The notes below the pieces were generated by a model. The model worked only from the letters and a program-made list of their open reading frames with translations, was not told the origin of the DNA and did no database searches. DNA of 64,000 bases, taken from positions 788,462 through 852,461 of the forward strand of contig CAXXIH010000003.1 of the NCBI GenBank assembly GCA_963663365.2. Reading direction: 5' to 3'. Each line of letters begins with the position of its first letter. The stretch's first letter is position 1. The position numbers were made by a program, and so were the translations under genes. The DNA is from G963663365 sp963663365 (lineage in GTDB: Bacteria > Hinthialibacterota > Hinthialibacteria > Hinthialibacterales > G963663365). This document shows positions 34,099-45,132 of this stretch, piece after piece.

Positions 34099-35100
34099 TT
34101 ACGGAACTTCCACATTAGACAAAATCTGACGAATGATTTGTTCCGATGTCACCTCTTCTGCTTCGGCCTCATAGGTCAACAGAATGCGATGGCGAAGCAC
34201 ATCATAAGCAATCGCTTTTACATCATCGGGTGTTGCGAAATAACGGCCCTGCAAAAATGCATGAGCCTTGGTGGCCAGTGTCAGGCTAATGGTTGCACGC
34301 GGCGACGCGCCATAAGAAATCAGCGCATCCAAATCCAAGCCATAGACTTTCGGTTCACGTGTGGCCACAACCAGATTGACAATGTAATCGCGCAGTCTGT
34401 CCTCGACTAGAATCTCACGAACCACCTCACGCGCGGACAAAAGATCGGCGGGAGTGGTAACAGGCTGCACAGGTGGCAGGGGCGGCCCTGTCATACGATC
34501 CAAAATGGCGCGTTCTTCGACTTTGTTTGGATAAGTAATCACGATCTTAAGCATGAACCGGTCAACTTGCGCTTCCGGCAACGGATAGGTTCCTTCTTGC
34601 TCAATCGGATTTTGCGTGGCCAAAACAAGAAACGGTTCTTCCAATTTATATGTGGCATCGCCAATCGTTACCTGCCGTTCCTGCATCGCTTCCAATAGCG
34701 CGCTCTGAACTTTGGCAGGCGCACGGTTAATTTCATCGGCCAGAATGATATTGGCGAAAATCGGACCTTTTCGTGGCGTGAAAGTCCCAGTGCCAGGCTC
34801 GAATATCATCGTTCCAATAATGTCCGAAGGTAATAAATCGGGCGTAAATTGGATCCTATGAAATTGGGCTTGCAGAGACTGTGCAATCGACTGAACCGTA
34901 AGTGTTTTCGCCAAACCGGGAACGCCTTCTAACAATACATGTCCGCCTGTCAGCATCCCTAAAAGGAGACGTTCCACCATCGTTTCTTGGCCGACAATGA
35001 CTTGGCTCACATTCTTTTGAATTTGTTGCAGAAATACCGATTGCGATTGAACACGCTCCTGCAAAGCCTGTGTATCAATCCTCGTTTCAGCCAATGACAT
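34099..35100 (-). CDS. moxR: MoxR-family AAA+ ATPase
   Basis: 333 residues. Walker A is GVPGLAKT (59-66), Walker B is in IILADEINRAPAKVQ, and sensor 1 is in LVLATQNPIEQEGTYPLPEAQ. These are diagnostic of MoxR ATPases, which act as chaperone-like partners of VWA and DUF58 proteins. AGGAGG lies seven bases before the ATG. A small AAACCG/CGGTTT hairpin (35156-35175) lies upstream. Confidence 0.95.
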   Translation of the reverse strand: MSLAETRIDTQALQERVQSQSVFLQQIQKNVSQVIVGQETMVERLLLGMLTGGHVLLEGVPGLAKTLTVQSIAQSLQAQFHRIQFTPDLLPSDIIGTMIFEPGTGTFTPRKGPIFANIILADEINRAPAKVQSALLEAMQERQVTIGDATYKLEEPFLVLATQNPIEQEGTYPLPEAQVDRFMLKIVITYPNKVEERAILDRMTGPPLPPVQPVTTPADLLSAREVVREILVEDRLRDYIVNLVVATREPKVYGLDLDALISYGASPRATISLTLATKAHAFLQGRYFATPDDVKAIAYDVLRHRILLTYEAEAEEVTSEQIIRQILSNVEVP

Positions 35101-35205
35101 TACGCATCCTCCTGATTTTGGAGATCGCTATGTACGATCAATCCGGCATTTTTATAAACCGCTGAAAATCGGTTTGCCGGGGATTCTCTTAAAATTAACA
35201 ACCGC

Positions 35206-36150
35206 CTATAACGGCTTCGACTCGATCCTCGTAACGCTCTTTATTCCATAGAGCCTTTCCAATAACCAACGGGCATCGTCAATTGCACCATCCAATTCAG
35301 CCATATTGACAGCAGGATGGGCATATCGCAATTCTTCGCAGAACCGGCCAAGTTCCAAAGCCCGAGTTCTTAGATTTTCTGGTAGATCCCCGGCAAGTGA
35401 AACGAGCCTGGTTGAATCGGCGCTCACCGTCTGCATACTGCTTTGAGTTTCCAGCACGGCTTTGCAGACGGAACGGTCAAGAGCCGCGCCCAATCCCGGA
35501 AGATCACCATCTAGACGTTTGCGGCGTGCCTCCAGCAGAAAATCATCAATTGAAAGATCCGGCGCTGATTTCTCTTCCTGAGGCGCTTCCATTTCTCTTT
35601 TGTTGCCCTGCTTTGCTTTAATAACAGCCCTCGAAAAACTGTATAAGATGGCAATAGCCAACAGCGCCAATCCCAGCCAGATCAGTTTCGGACCTTGCCA
35701 CCATGGAACCGGAGGTGGCCCGACAGAGATTTTTCTTGATAATCCGGGGACTTCCTGCTCATCGCCATCGGCATTAATAAATGCCACGGATACCGGTTCG
35801 AGCGTATATGTCCCTTCCTTTTCGGGAATGTATGTCAAATTAAATTCAAGTCTGCTCGTGCCGCCAGTCTTTCCTTTTACACCCTCTAATTTTAGTCCTT
35901 CGATTTCAGGCCGTTGTTTCAGACGCAAACCGGCTGGCTGGGGCTGGTCGCCCCAATTTGCGGTCACACGGAGCGTGAATGGCACCCTTACGGCGTGTCC
36001 TGTTTCCGGTTGGACTTCTGTTTCCACAACCGGTTGGGCCGTCGCGAGAGATGAGGAATAAAAAGACAACAATCCCCAAACAACCGGAACCCAAATCAGT
36101 CCGGCTGGGCATCGATTATCAACTTTGCCCTTCCGGTTCTTCGTTCTCAC
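35206..36150 (-). CDS. Second short BatD-like membrane protein
   Basis: About 314 residues. A basic N-terminus and signal peptide (cleavage near SLATAQPVV) are followed by one beta-sandwich domain (~45-145), a membrane span (~157-175, LIWLGLALLAIAILYSFSRA) and a cytoplasmic helical domain. The plan is the same as the gene at 29909. I chose GTG at 36150 because AGGAGG lies six bases upstream; this gives a clean basic signal peptide. It overlaps the preceding gene by about 32 bp. Confidence 0.65.
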   Translation of the reverse strand: MRTKNRKGKVDNRCPAGLIWVPVVWGLLSFYSSSLATAQPVVETEVQPETGHAVRVPFTLRVTANWGDQPQPAGLRLKQRPEIEGLKLEGVKGKTGGTSRLEFNLTYIPEKEGTYTLEPVSVAFINADGDEQEVPGLSRKISVGPPPVPWWQGPKLIWLGLALLAIAILYSFSRAVIKAKQGNKREMEAPQEEKSAPDLSIDDFLLEARRKRLDGDLPGLGAALDRSVCKAVLETQSSMQTVSADSTRLVSLAGDLPENLRTRALELGRFCEELRYAHPAVNMAELDGAIDDARWLLERLYGIKSVTRIESKPL

Positions 36151-36526
36151 GAAGTTCCTCCTCAACAATTTTCAATGTATCCGCAAAAGGTTGATAGAAT
36201 GAACGTATGGCGTAAAGACTCCCACGCAATCGGTTTAGCGTCTTTCGATAATTCTCCTGGTCACCGTCTGTATGCCAACGCTTTGCTAATTCATGGAGTT
36301 CCACTACGGCCTTAGAACAAGAAGGCCACCCTGGCACATAATGCCGGATGGCCCACTGATAATCCCAAATTGCCTCGTCAAACTCTTCAGCCTGAATGTG
36401 CTTGTGAGCCTGAGCCAAATGGCTCTGTGATAAGTACACAAGCCGTCCAATGACCGCGAGTAGAATGATTCCTGCCACCGGGGCCCACCGTCGCAGCCAC
36501 GAACGCATTTCAGACCATGTAAACAT
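36119..36526 (-). CDS. Small TPR-like membrane-anchored protein
   Basis: 135 residues: one N-terminal membrane span (APVAGIILLAVIGRLVYL), then a TPR-like helical pair (AQAHKHIQAEEFDEAIWDYQ) and further helices. I do not recognise a family. It lies 15 bp after the FmdB-like gene and overlaps the next, so it is inside the DnaK-to-GroEL array. Confidence 0.6.
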   Translation of the reverse strand: MFTWSEMRSWLRRWAPVAGIILLAVIGRLVYLSQSHLAQAHKHIQAEEFDEAIWDYQWAIRHYVPGWPSCSKAVVELHELAKRWHTDGDQENYRKTLNRLRGSLYAIRSFYQPFADTLKIVEEELRENEEPEGQS

Positions 36527-36540
36527 CGTCTTGCCGAACC

Positions 36541-36864
36541 TTATGCTTTGGTTTTTGCCTTCGGTTTCTCGGATTTCTTTGTTTTTTGATCTGACGATTT
36601 CTTGCCCGCGTCTTTACCGTTTTCGGAAGGTTTGGCGGACGGCTTATCATTTTCCGCTTTGGCTGCGGCCGCGTATTCAGAACTGCGGTAGTCGGTCTCA
36701 TAGAATCCGGAACCCTTAAAGATGATTCCGGCTCCTGCTCCGATCAGCCGTTTTAGTTTTCCTTTTTGCGGACAATCGCAGTATTTCAAAGGTTCTGCAG
36801 TAATAGACTGAAATACTTCAATAATTTTCCCGCATTTCTGGCACTCATATTCGTATGTTGGCAT
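36541..36864 (-). CDS. FmdB-family zinc-ribbon protein
   Basis: 107 residues. The family start MPTYEYECQKCGK is followed by a second metal pair in YCDCPQKGKLKRLIG and the conserved GIIFKGSGFYETDY. The last ~50 residues are Lys/Ser/Glu-rich and disordered. The start is placed at 36864, where the family always begins, not at 36906. It is a short regulatory or unknown-function protein that lies just after dnaK. Confidence 0.85.
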   Translation of the reverse strand: MPTYEYECQKCGKIIEVFQSITAEPLKYCDCPQKGKLKRLIGAGAGIIFKGSGFYETDYRSSEYAAAAKAENDKPSAKPSENGKDAGKKSSDQKTKKSEKPKAKTKA

Positions 36865-36931
36865 CGTTGAGACCCGCCTTTCCGCACCAGTCTCTAAAGA
36901 TTGCAATAAAAGACAGGACTAAGATGCTGTC

Positions 36932-38875
<1,944 letters not shown>

Positions 38876-39034
38876 GATATCTTCTCCTGGACGCTAGGAC
38901 TGTTGATGTTTTCATTTCTAGTCTTATTCGTCTCGTTCTTGATTTCGTTCGTAGTCTTTTTTTCAATCTATAGTCTAGTTCTCTTATTCGATGATAATCG
39001 TACCGAGAACATCGTTTATGTTATTGCAGACATT

Positions 39035-39664
39035 CTAGGCTTCTTGAGCCACCGCGATCTTCACCTTGGGATGCCGAAGAATTTGTTCTTTGAAACGGTA
39101 TCCCGGTTGCAGTTCTTCAAGAATCGTGCCCGGCTCCACACCTTCACGGAATTCCCGCATCACTCCCTCGTGAATCTCGGGATCGAAGACCTCTCCTTCA
39201 CAAGGAATACGCTCAAGTCCGTGCGATACAAGAACACGGAACAAGCGATCAGAGATCATTTGCACGCCATCAACAACCGCTTTGGCTTCTTTCACGGAAC
39301 GTACGGCATCCAATGCCCGCTGAAAATCATCAAGCACACTTAAGAGATCCCCGAGAAGAGGTTCTAGTGCCTGATAGGTCCAATTCGCCTTTTCTTGCTG
39401 CGTACGTTTCCGGAAATTATCGAATTCCGCTTTCATACGCATGGCCGTTTCACGCATTTCTTCGGCCTCAGCAATGACGGCTTGGATATCTTCAGGCAGA
39501 TGGTCGACTTGATCGCCTTTGCCTTGTTCTTTTTCCTGCGGTTCTGTCACGGTTGCGTTTTTTTCTCCCATTCCTTTTTCCTCTAATGCTTCCTCCTGTG
39601 CCCATAAATCCTCAAGGGCGAATTTGATATCTTTAGGTTTGCTTCCTTCAGATTTCTCCTTCAT
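39035..39664 (-). CDS. grpE: Nucleotide exchange factor GrpE
   Basis: 209 residues. An acidic N-terminus is followed by a long coiled coil (MRETAMRMKAEFDNFRKRTQ) and the C-terminal beta domain (GLERIPCEGEVFDPEIHEGV; ELQPGYRFKEQILRHPKVKI). It promotes ADP release from DnaK. It starts 15 bp after the Deg-type protease stop and is 160 bp upstream of dnaK. That gap holds a pyrimidine-rich plus strand and no recognisable CIRCE. Confidence 0.95.
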   Translation of the reverse strand: MKEKSEGSKPKDIKFALEDLWAQEEALEEKGMGEKNATVTEPQEKEQGKGDQVDHLPEDIQAVIAEAEEMRETAMRMKAEFDNFRKRTQQEKANWTYQALEPLLGDLLSVLDDFQRALDAVRSVKEAKAVVDGVQMISDRLFRVLVSHGLERIPCEGEVFDPEIHEGVMREFREGVEPGTILEELQPGYRFKEQILRHPKVKIAVAQEA

Positions 39665-39679
39665 AGTTCAAGTACCGTC

Positions 39680-41128
39680 TCACGTTTTCTTCTGCACAAA
39701 ATCGATAGAGAACCGTTTTGCTCGTCCATCGACAATGCGCAAATAATAAATGCGGATCGCATCACGAGCCGCCAAATGATCGATTACACGTTGAAACTCG
39801 GCCAGATTGTCGACTTCATACCGGTCGCGGCGTCCACGTTCCGCCGGAGAAAGGCCGGTGATGATATCTCCGACTTGAATCAAGCCGCGCCGGCTGCTTT
39901 GCACTGAAGTCACAACCAATCCATAACTATCTTCGGTTAGTCCCAAGCGATGCCGCCAATAATCATCCAATTCCTGAATGCTTAAGCCTTGCCATTCAAA
40001 ATCTTTGACCGTGGAATTGGCGGCCTGCAGGGGAACATCAAGATTTCCAAACTCCCCGCGATAGCAATAGCGCAACCGGATACGATTGACATTCATTTCA
40101 GATTCCAGAAGCGCAAAATCATCGACCGTGCGAATTCGTCGCCCCTGAAGTTCCGTAATTACAGACATTTCATTGATTTTGTCCTTCAGGGGGCCTTCAC
40201 CGACATTCCGCACAATGACGCCGGGCAATTGAGGATCACCCACAAGATCCGGATACACCTGGTAGAAATAACGTTTAAGGTCTCCTTCAAGATTGGAAAC
40301 CCGGATATTAAGCCGTGCAGCCAATGAAAGGCGGCGATGCACGATATAGTCGTAAACCTGCCGGGCCCGATTCACGGGGATTGCAAAACCAAGCCCCACA
40401 GAACCACCACTGGTTGTGCTGATTGCGGTGTTGATCCCGATCAGTTCGCCATTGATGTTAATGAGCGGTCCGCCACTGTTGCCCGGATTGATATCGGCAT
40501 CGGTCTGAACAAGGCCGCTCAATGCGTTGCCTTGTTCATCGCTGATTTCACGGCCGATGTAGCTGATAATACCCTGCGTGACCGTACTGGCATTTCCTAG
40601 AGCATTGCCTACGGCAATCACGGTCTCTCCGACCATAAGGTCATCGGACCGGCCAAAAGGCAAGTACACTTGCGGAGGCTCACCCTGCAATTTCAGTATG
40701 GCGATGTCTTCAGCGGGATCGCCGCCAACCAAAAAGGCGCGGCGCGGTTCGTTTTCGCCATAAATCATGGCCGAGATTTCAACGCCCTGGCCTGTGCCGG
40801 TTTTTCCGAACGCGGCAACATGATAGTTCGTCAAAACATGCCCCTGGTTATCGACCAAGACACCTGAACCGAGTGATGTCTGTTTAATGGTCTGCCCGAA
40901 CCCCAAGGGGGGGAAAAGATCATCCAACGGAGTCCGGAAAAGAGGTAGACCACGCTGATGAACTTGTATCTCTTTCGAAGTGGAAAGATTTACAACAGCC
41001 GGAAGGGCTGCCTGCACGGCACGTACCACGGGCGTCACGCGTGTTGAGCGGTCGGCTGCGGCACGGGCTGTGCGCGCTCCCGGCAGGATCAGATTCAAGG
41101 CTATGAGGAGTAGGCCAAATGTACGCAT
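39680..41128 (-). CDS. Deg-type serine protease with two PDZ-like regions
   Basis: 482 residues. A signal peptide (cleavage near ARTARAAADR) is followed by a trypsin-like domain with an intact triad: H103 in TNYHV, D141 in EDIAIL and S218 in GNSGGP. Two PDZ-like parts follow (GVIVRNVGEGPLKDK and YGLVVTSVQSSRRGLIQVGD). Deg/HtrA proteases degrade misfolded envelope proteins. It is directly upstream of grpE and dnaK, so envelope and cytoplasmic quality control are probably co-expressed. The start is the only good one, though its ribosome site is poor. Confidence 0.9.
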   Translation of the reverse strand: MRTFGLLLIALNLILPGARTARAAADRSTRVTPVVRAVQAALPAVVNLSTSKEIQVHQRGLPLFRTPLDDLFPPLGFGQTIKQTSLGSGVLVDNQGHVLTNYHVAAFGKTGTGQGVEISAMIYGENEPRRAFLVGGDPAEDIAILKLQGEPPQVYLPFGRSDDLMVGETVIAVGNALGNASTVTQGIISYIGREISDEQGNALSGLVQTDADINPGNSGGPLININGELIGINTAISTTSGGSVGLGFAIPVNRARQVYDYIVHRRLSLAARLNIRVSNLEGDLKRYFYQVYPDLVGDPQLPGVIVRNVGEGPLKDKINEMSVITELQGRRIRTVDDFALLESEMNVNRIRLRYCYRGEFGNLDVPLQAANSTVKDFEWQGLSIQELDDYWRHRLGLTEDSYGLVVTSVQSSRRGLIQVGDIITGLSPAERGRRDRYEVDNLAEFQRVIDHLAARDAIRIYYLRIVDGRAKRFSIDFVQKKT

Positions 41129-41422
41129 TTTCCCGCATCTCTATTGAGCAACCTGCGGGCCAGGGTTCTATTAAGGATAAAAGCAAGCGTAACCATCTAT
41201 AAATTATAGACTTACGTTTATATGCAGTGATTGTGTTCCGGTTGCACGAGGGCCACATTGGCACGGTCAATCTCGAGAGCCATGCCAGATGGAACCAGCG
41301 CAAACATTCACGCAAGCGGTCGTTCGCGATCTGACAGAAAAATGGCTGGATACAGGATGGCTCCCCAAAGGATAACTTCAATACCCAAAGGGGATTAAGA
41401 AAAGGGATAACCGAAAAGAAGA

Positions 41423-42136
41423 TCACACCTCATTTTTAAGATGCATCTCGGCATTATGGAAATCAAGATAGTCATTTATATCGATGGAACTGGATGCATC
41501 CATGATATAACCGGCCATATCGAATGAGAAAACCGGATCCGTAGGCTTAATGTCATCGTAATAGCCGGTCCGGGTGATATACATCGAACCATTTAGCCGG
41601 TAGTAGACAGGCAAATCCTGGCGTCGCAGTGGACGATTCTCCATTTTCACAAACGGTTCCAGACGGTTCCCTGAGCGTTCAAACATGAAATAGGGATGGA
41701 TATCGCCAACGTCGGTTACTCCAACAACGGAAATCACATTTTCATGAATGAATAAATCGAGCGCCTCATTGATATGTTGGGCGGTTCGTAACGGGGAGGT
41801 CGGTTGCATGAAGACGACAGCGTCCGGGCGATAGCCATCTGCTAGTCTGAGCTTTTCCAAAGCATGAAGAATCACCGAAAGCGAAGTAGAAGAGTCTCCG
41901 GCCAGATTGGACGGGCGGATAAACGGGACTTCAACACCGAACTGACGTCCGACTTCCGCAATCTCTTCGCAATCGGTCGATAAGATCGTTCTTGAGATTC
42001 GGCTTTGTTGGGCGGCTTCAATTGTATAAGCAATCAGCGGCTTTCCGGCCAAAGGCCGAATGTTCTTTTTAGGCAGTCCTTTTGAACCGCCCCGGGCCGG
42101 GATAATGCCAAGTGTAGTGATTTCTGTATCATTCAT
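41423..42136 (-). CDS. CMP-sugar (acylneuraminate-type) cytidylyltransferase
   Basis: 237 residues. The N-terminal signature IIPARGGSKGLPKKNIRPLAG and VFMQPTSPLRTAQHI place it in the NeuA/PseF/LegF family, which activates nonulosonic acids (sialic, pseudaminic or legionaminic) with CTP. The other genes of nonulosonate synthesis are not in the window, so the sugar is unknown. It follows glcF by 44 bp. Confidence 0.88.
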   Translation of the reverse strand: MNDTEITTLGIIPARGGSKGLPKKNIRPLAGKPLIAYTIEAAQQSRISRTILSTDCEEIAEVGRQFGVEVPFIRPSNLAGDSSTSLSVILHALEKLRLADGYRPDAVVFMQPTSPLRTAQHINEALDLFIHENVISVVGVTDVGDIHPYFMFERSGNRLEPFVKMENRPLRRQDLPVYYRLNGSMYITRTGYYDDIKPTDPVFSFDMAGYIMDASSSIDINDYLDFHNAEMHLKNEV

Positions 42137-42180
42137 TTGTCATACACCGAACCGCACCTTAAGCCACAAAGAAAATTAAA

Positions 42181-43548
42181 CTATCTCTCCGGATTTTCTT
42201 CGTTCTCTTCAATTGAGGATTTTGAATTTTCCAATGATTTAGAGAGAAGTTCTGTGACATGCATCACTTTCATGTCGAGATTCCGATCCATGGTTCCCCA
42301 CCGCAATTGAAGCAGACAACCGGGATTTGCCGTTAAAAGAATATCGGCGTTTATCTTCTCGAGATTATTCATTTTCCGGTCGAGAATCTTCATCGACATT
42401 TCATAGTTGGTAACGTTATAAGTTCCTGCACTGCCGCAGCACCAATCCGATTCCGGCAACTGCACATATTCCAAATCCCGGACTTCTCGGATGATATTGT
42501 GCGGTTCTTTGCAGACACCTTGGGCATGTTGCAGGTGGCAGGGCTGATCGTAACAAACACGCCCTTTGAAACTTCCCTTTTTGCTGTCGAAATGCGGCCA
42601 TTCCGACAAGAATTGAGTGATGTCCTTGGATTTATTACTAAAGGCCTTGGCCCGCTCGGCATATTCGGGATCATCTTCAAGTATCTCTTCATATTCCTTA
42701 AGAACACACCCGCAGGCCGCGCAGTCAGAGACGATATAGTCAACATCAAGTTTTTCAAATAAATCGATATTGAAGCGGGCCAAATCTTTGATTTTGTCTT
42801 TGTAACCTTCATTGGCCAGCGGTGCGCCGCAACAGCGTTGCGCTTTGGGAGTAATAACACGGCATCCACTTTTAGTTAAAACATCAACAGTCGCCCGGCT
42901 GGTTTTCGAAAAGAGAATGGACATCATGCAGCCCAAAAAGAAGCCAACTCGTGCCTTCTCTTCGCCAACGGCGGGGACTTCATCGGCAATGGTTAAACGT
43001 AACGGAGTCTCGAGACCGTCCGGGACCAATTCTTCCATGAACCGGAGGCGCTTTGGCAGTAATTTTAAAAGTCCGGATTGATGCACCAATTTGCGTATGC
43101 CGAGCTGTTGATAGAGGCGCATTGGCCAAGCGAAGAGTTCCAACCGCCATTGGCGCAAAAACATAAATTCATAAACAAACCAGCGCACAGCCCGTTCCCA
43201 CCATGGCCGGAAAAGATGCTGCTCGGCTTGGCTTCGCGCCGCTTCAATTAAATAACCAACCCGTACACCGGCCGGGCAGGCGGTTTCACAGGCTCGGCAA
43301 TCAAGGCATAAAAACGCCTCGTCTGCGACACCCTGGCTTAATTCTAATTTCCCGTCCGCGACGGCACGAATCAAAGCAACCCGTCCGCGCGGGCTGCTCT
43401 TTTCAACACGCTTAATGTTATAGGTTGGGCATACCGGGAGACACATGCCGCAACGCATGCAGTTTAGAATTTTGTCATAATCGGGAATATCGACACCGTC
43501 GAAATATCCCAGATGTTTCGATTGCTTGGTTTGCGCTAACTGGTGCAT
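42181..43548 (-). CDS. glcF: GlcF-like (Fe-S) subunit of glycolate/lactate oxidase
   Basis: 455 residues. Two 4Fe-4S motifs near the N-terminus (CMRCGMCLPVCP and CLDCRACETACPAGV) are followed by two cysteine-rich CCG domains (RCCGAPL; DWCCGSAGTYN). This is the GlcF layout, which passes electrons from the FAD subunit to the respiratory chain. It is downstream of the GlcD-like gene, but a probable terminator and a separate promoter lie between them. No glcE is present. Confidence 0.9.
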   Translation of the reverse strand: MHQLAQTKQSKHLGYFDGVDIPDYDKILNCMRCGMCLPVCPTYNIKRVEKSSPRGRVALIRAVADGKLELSQGVADEAFLCLDCRACETACPAGVRVGYLIEAARSQAEQHLFRPWWERAVRWFVYEFMFLRQWRLELFAWPMRLYQQLGIRKLVHQSGLLKLLPKRLRFMEELVPDGLETPLRLTIADEVPAVGEEKARVGFFLGCMMSILFSKTSRATVDVLTKSGCRVITPKAQRCCGAPLANEGYKDKIKDLARFNIDLFEKLDVDYIVSDCAACGCVLKEYEEILEDDPEYAERAKAFSNKSKDITQFLSEWPHFDSKKGSFKGRVCYDQPCHLQHAQGVCKEPHNIIREVRDLEYVQLPESDWCCGSAGTYNVTNYEMSMKILDRKMNNLEKINADILLTANPGCLLQLRWGTMDRNLDMKVMHVTELLSKSLENSKSSIEENEENPER

Positions 43549-43625
43549 AGTTCTCTCAGTTTACGCACTCCATTCTTTGCTCCAAGGGGGGAGAGGATCC
43601 AGTCCGCCCAACCGGAAAACGGATT

Positions 43626-43655
43626 ATTATCGGGATTTCGGAACGGTCCAATCAA
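43626..43655 (-). promoter_or_regulatory. Probable sigma-70 promoter of glcF
   Basis: On the minus strand -35 TTGATT (43655-43650) and -10 GATAAT (43631-43626) are separated by 18 bp. They lie about 80 bp upstream of the glcF start and just downstream of the glcD terminator. Confidence 0.45.
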
Positions 43656-43700
43656 AAAGCAAAACATGAAGTACGTGCTTGTAATATCAAATCGATTTTC

Positions 43701-43732
43701 AAAAAGTCGGCGGGACCGGAGCCTTGCCGGAC
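43701..43732 (-). terminator. Probable glcD terminator
   Basis: On the minus strand GTCCGGC (43732-43726) pairs with GCCGAC (43711-43706) with one bulged C, and TTTTT (43705-43701) follows. It begins six bases after the glcD stop. Confidence 0.5.
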
Positions 43733-43737
43733 GGCAA

Positions 43738-45132
43738 TCACGTACGTTCTAATTCCAGTAGTTTACCGGGATTGAGGTTTCCGCCGGGATCAAGTGTCGA
43801 TTTGATTTTTCGTGTCAAATCCATGCCGGTTTCGCCCAGCATTTGGGGGAGGTAATCGCGCTTGGCATACCCCACACCGTGCTCACCGGTAACCGTTCCA
43901 CCGAGTTCGATGGCTTTGCTGAAGATTTCCTCAAAGGCCTTATGCATGCGGTGCATTTCATCTTCGTTCCGTTCATCGATAAGAACAGTCGGATGGAGAT
44001 TACCATCACCCGCATGACCAAATGTGCCGATCCGTAAATCGTAGCGTTGGGCGACTTCTTGAATAAAAAGCAGCATCGTTGCGAGTTCGCTACGTGGAAC
44101 CGATGCATCTTCCAAAACCGTTGTTGGGCTCACCCTGGCTAATGAGGCAAAAGCAGCGCGTCGGGCTGTTGCCAATTGTTCGCCCTCAGCGGCGTCTTTT
44201 GCTCGTTTGACTTCGCGTGCCCCCAAACGTTTGCAAATTTCTTCGATTTGTACCGCCTCTTCTTCCACAACGGCCGGATGCCCATCGGTTTGCACCAAAA
44301 GAAGAGCGGCGGCATCGAGGTCTAATCCCAGGTTGGCATATTCATCGACCGTACGGATAACAACGTTATCCAGGAATTCCACGGTACAAGGGATAATCCC
44401 CTCCGCCACCATGGCCGTGACGCACTCACCGGCTTTGGCGACATCATCGAAATAGGCAACCAATGTCGAAATCGCCGGGGGACGTGGGATTAACCGGACG
44501 AGTATTTTGGTGATGATTCCTAGTGTTCCTTCAGAACTGGCGAAAAGTTTTTTTAAGTTGTAGCCGGCAACATCCTTTTTCGTTTTTCCACCGGTCCATA
44601 AAACACGCCCATCGTGAAGCACCACCTCAAGCCCCATCAAATAATCTTCGGTGACACCATACTTAAAACAACGCAAGCCGCCGGAATTCTCGGCGACATT
44701 GCCGCCCATCGTGCTAATCTTCATCGAACCGGGATCCGGTGGATAGAACAGTTTTTGTTTGGCGGCTTCCATATCCAAATCAGCCGTTATTACTCCCGGC
44801 TCCACCAAGGCTGTCAGGTTGACGGCATCGATTTCCAGTATTTGATTCATCCGATTGGTCTGAAGGATGATGCAGTCTTCAATCGCCGTGGATCCACCCG
44901 AAAGCCCGGTACCCGAACCGCGGGCAACAACAACAAGGCTATTTTCATATGCAAACCGGACAATAGCCGCGACTTCCTCTGTGCTTGCAGGCTGGACAAT
45001 CGCCAGAGGAGCGGCGCCGCTGATTCCCGCTGTGCCGTCATAAGCGTATGTAGCCAAATCTTCAGGGGAATTCAGCACATAGGCCGGGCCGACAATACCC
45101 TGAAGGTGAGAGAGGATTTCTTTCGGATTCAT
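43738..45132 (-). CDS. glcD: GlcD-like FAD-linked oxidase subunit
   Basis: 464 residues. The FAD-binding PCMH domain has VVVARGSGTGLSGGSTAIED and GGNVAENSGGLRCFKYGVT. The C-terminal FAD-oxidase domain ends with the catalytic GEHGVGYAKRDYL. Such enzymes oxidise glycolate, D-lactate or related 2-hydroxy acids. The ATG at 45132 overlaps the TGA of the upstream 45132-47906 gene (TGATG), so translation is coupled. Confidence 0.92.
   Translation of the reverse strand: MNPKEILSHLQGIVGPAYVLNSPEDLATYAYDGTAGISGAAPLAIVQPASTEEVAAIVRFAYENSLVVVARGSGTGLSGGSTAIEDCIILQTNRMNQILEIDAVNLTALVEPGVITADLDMEAAKQKLFYPPDPGSMKISTMGGNVAENSGGLRCFKYGVTEDYLMGLEVVLHDGRVLWTGGKTKKDVAGYNLKKLFASSEGTLGIITKILVRLIPRPPAISTLVAYFDDVAKAGECVTAMVAEGIIPCTVEFLDNVVIRTVDEYANLGLDLDAAALLLVQTDGHPAVVEEEAVQIEEICKRLGAREVKRAKDAAEGEQLATARRAAFASLARVSPTTVLEDASVPRSELATMLLFIQEVAQRYDLRIGTFGHAGDGNLHPTVLIDERNEDEMHRMHKAFEEIFSKAIELGGTVTGEHGVGYAKRDYLPQMLGETGMDLTRKIKSTLDPGGNLNPGKLLELERT

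Noticed and set aside
41129..41422. Promoter for the Deg-type protease
   Set aside because: TATAAT occurs on the minus strand at 41208-41203 but no -35 lies at a proper distance.
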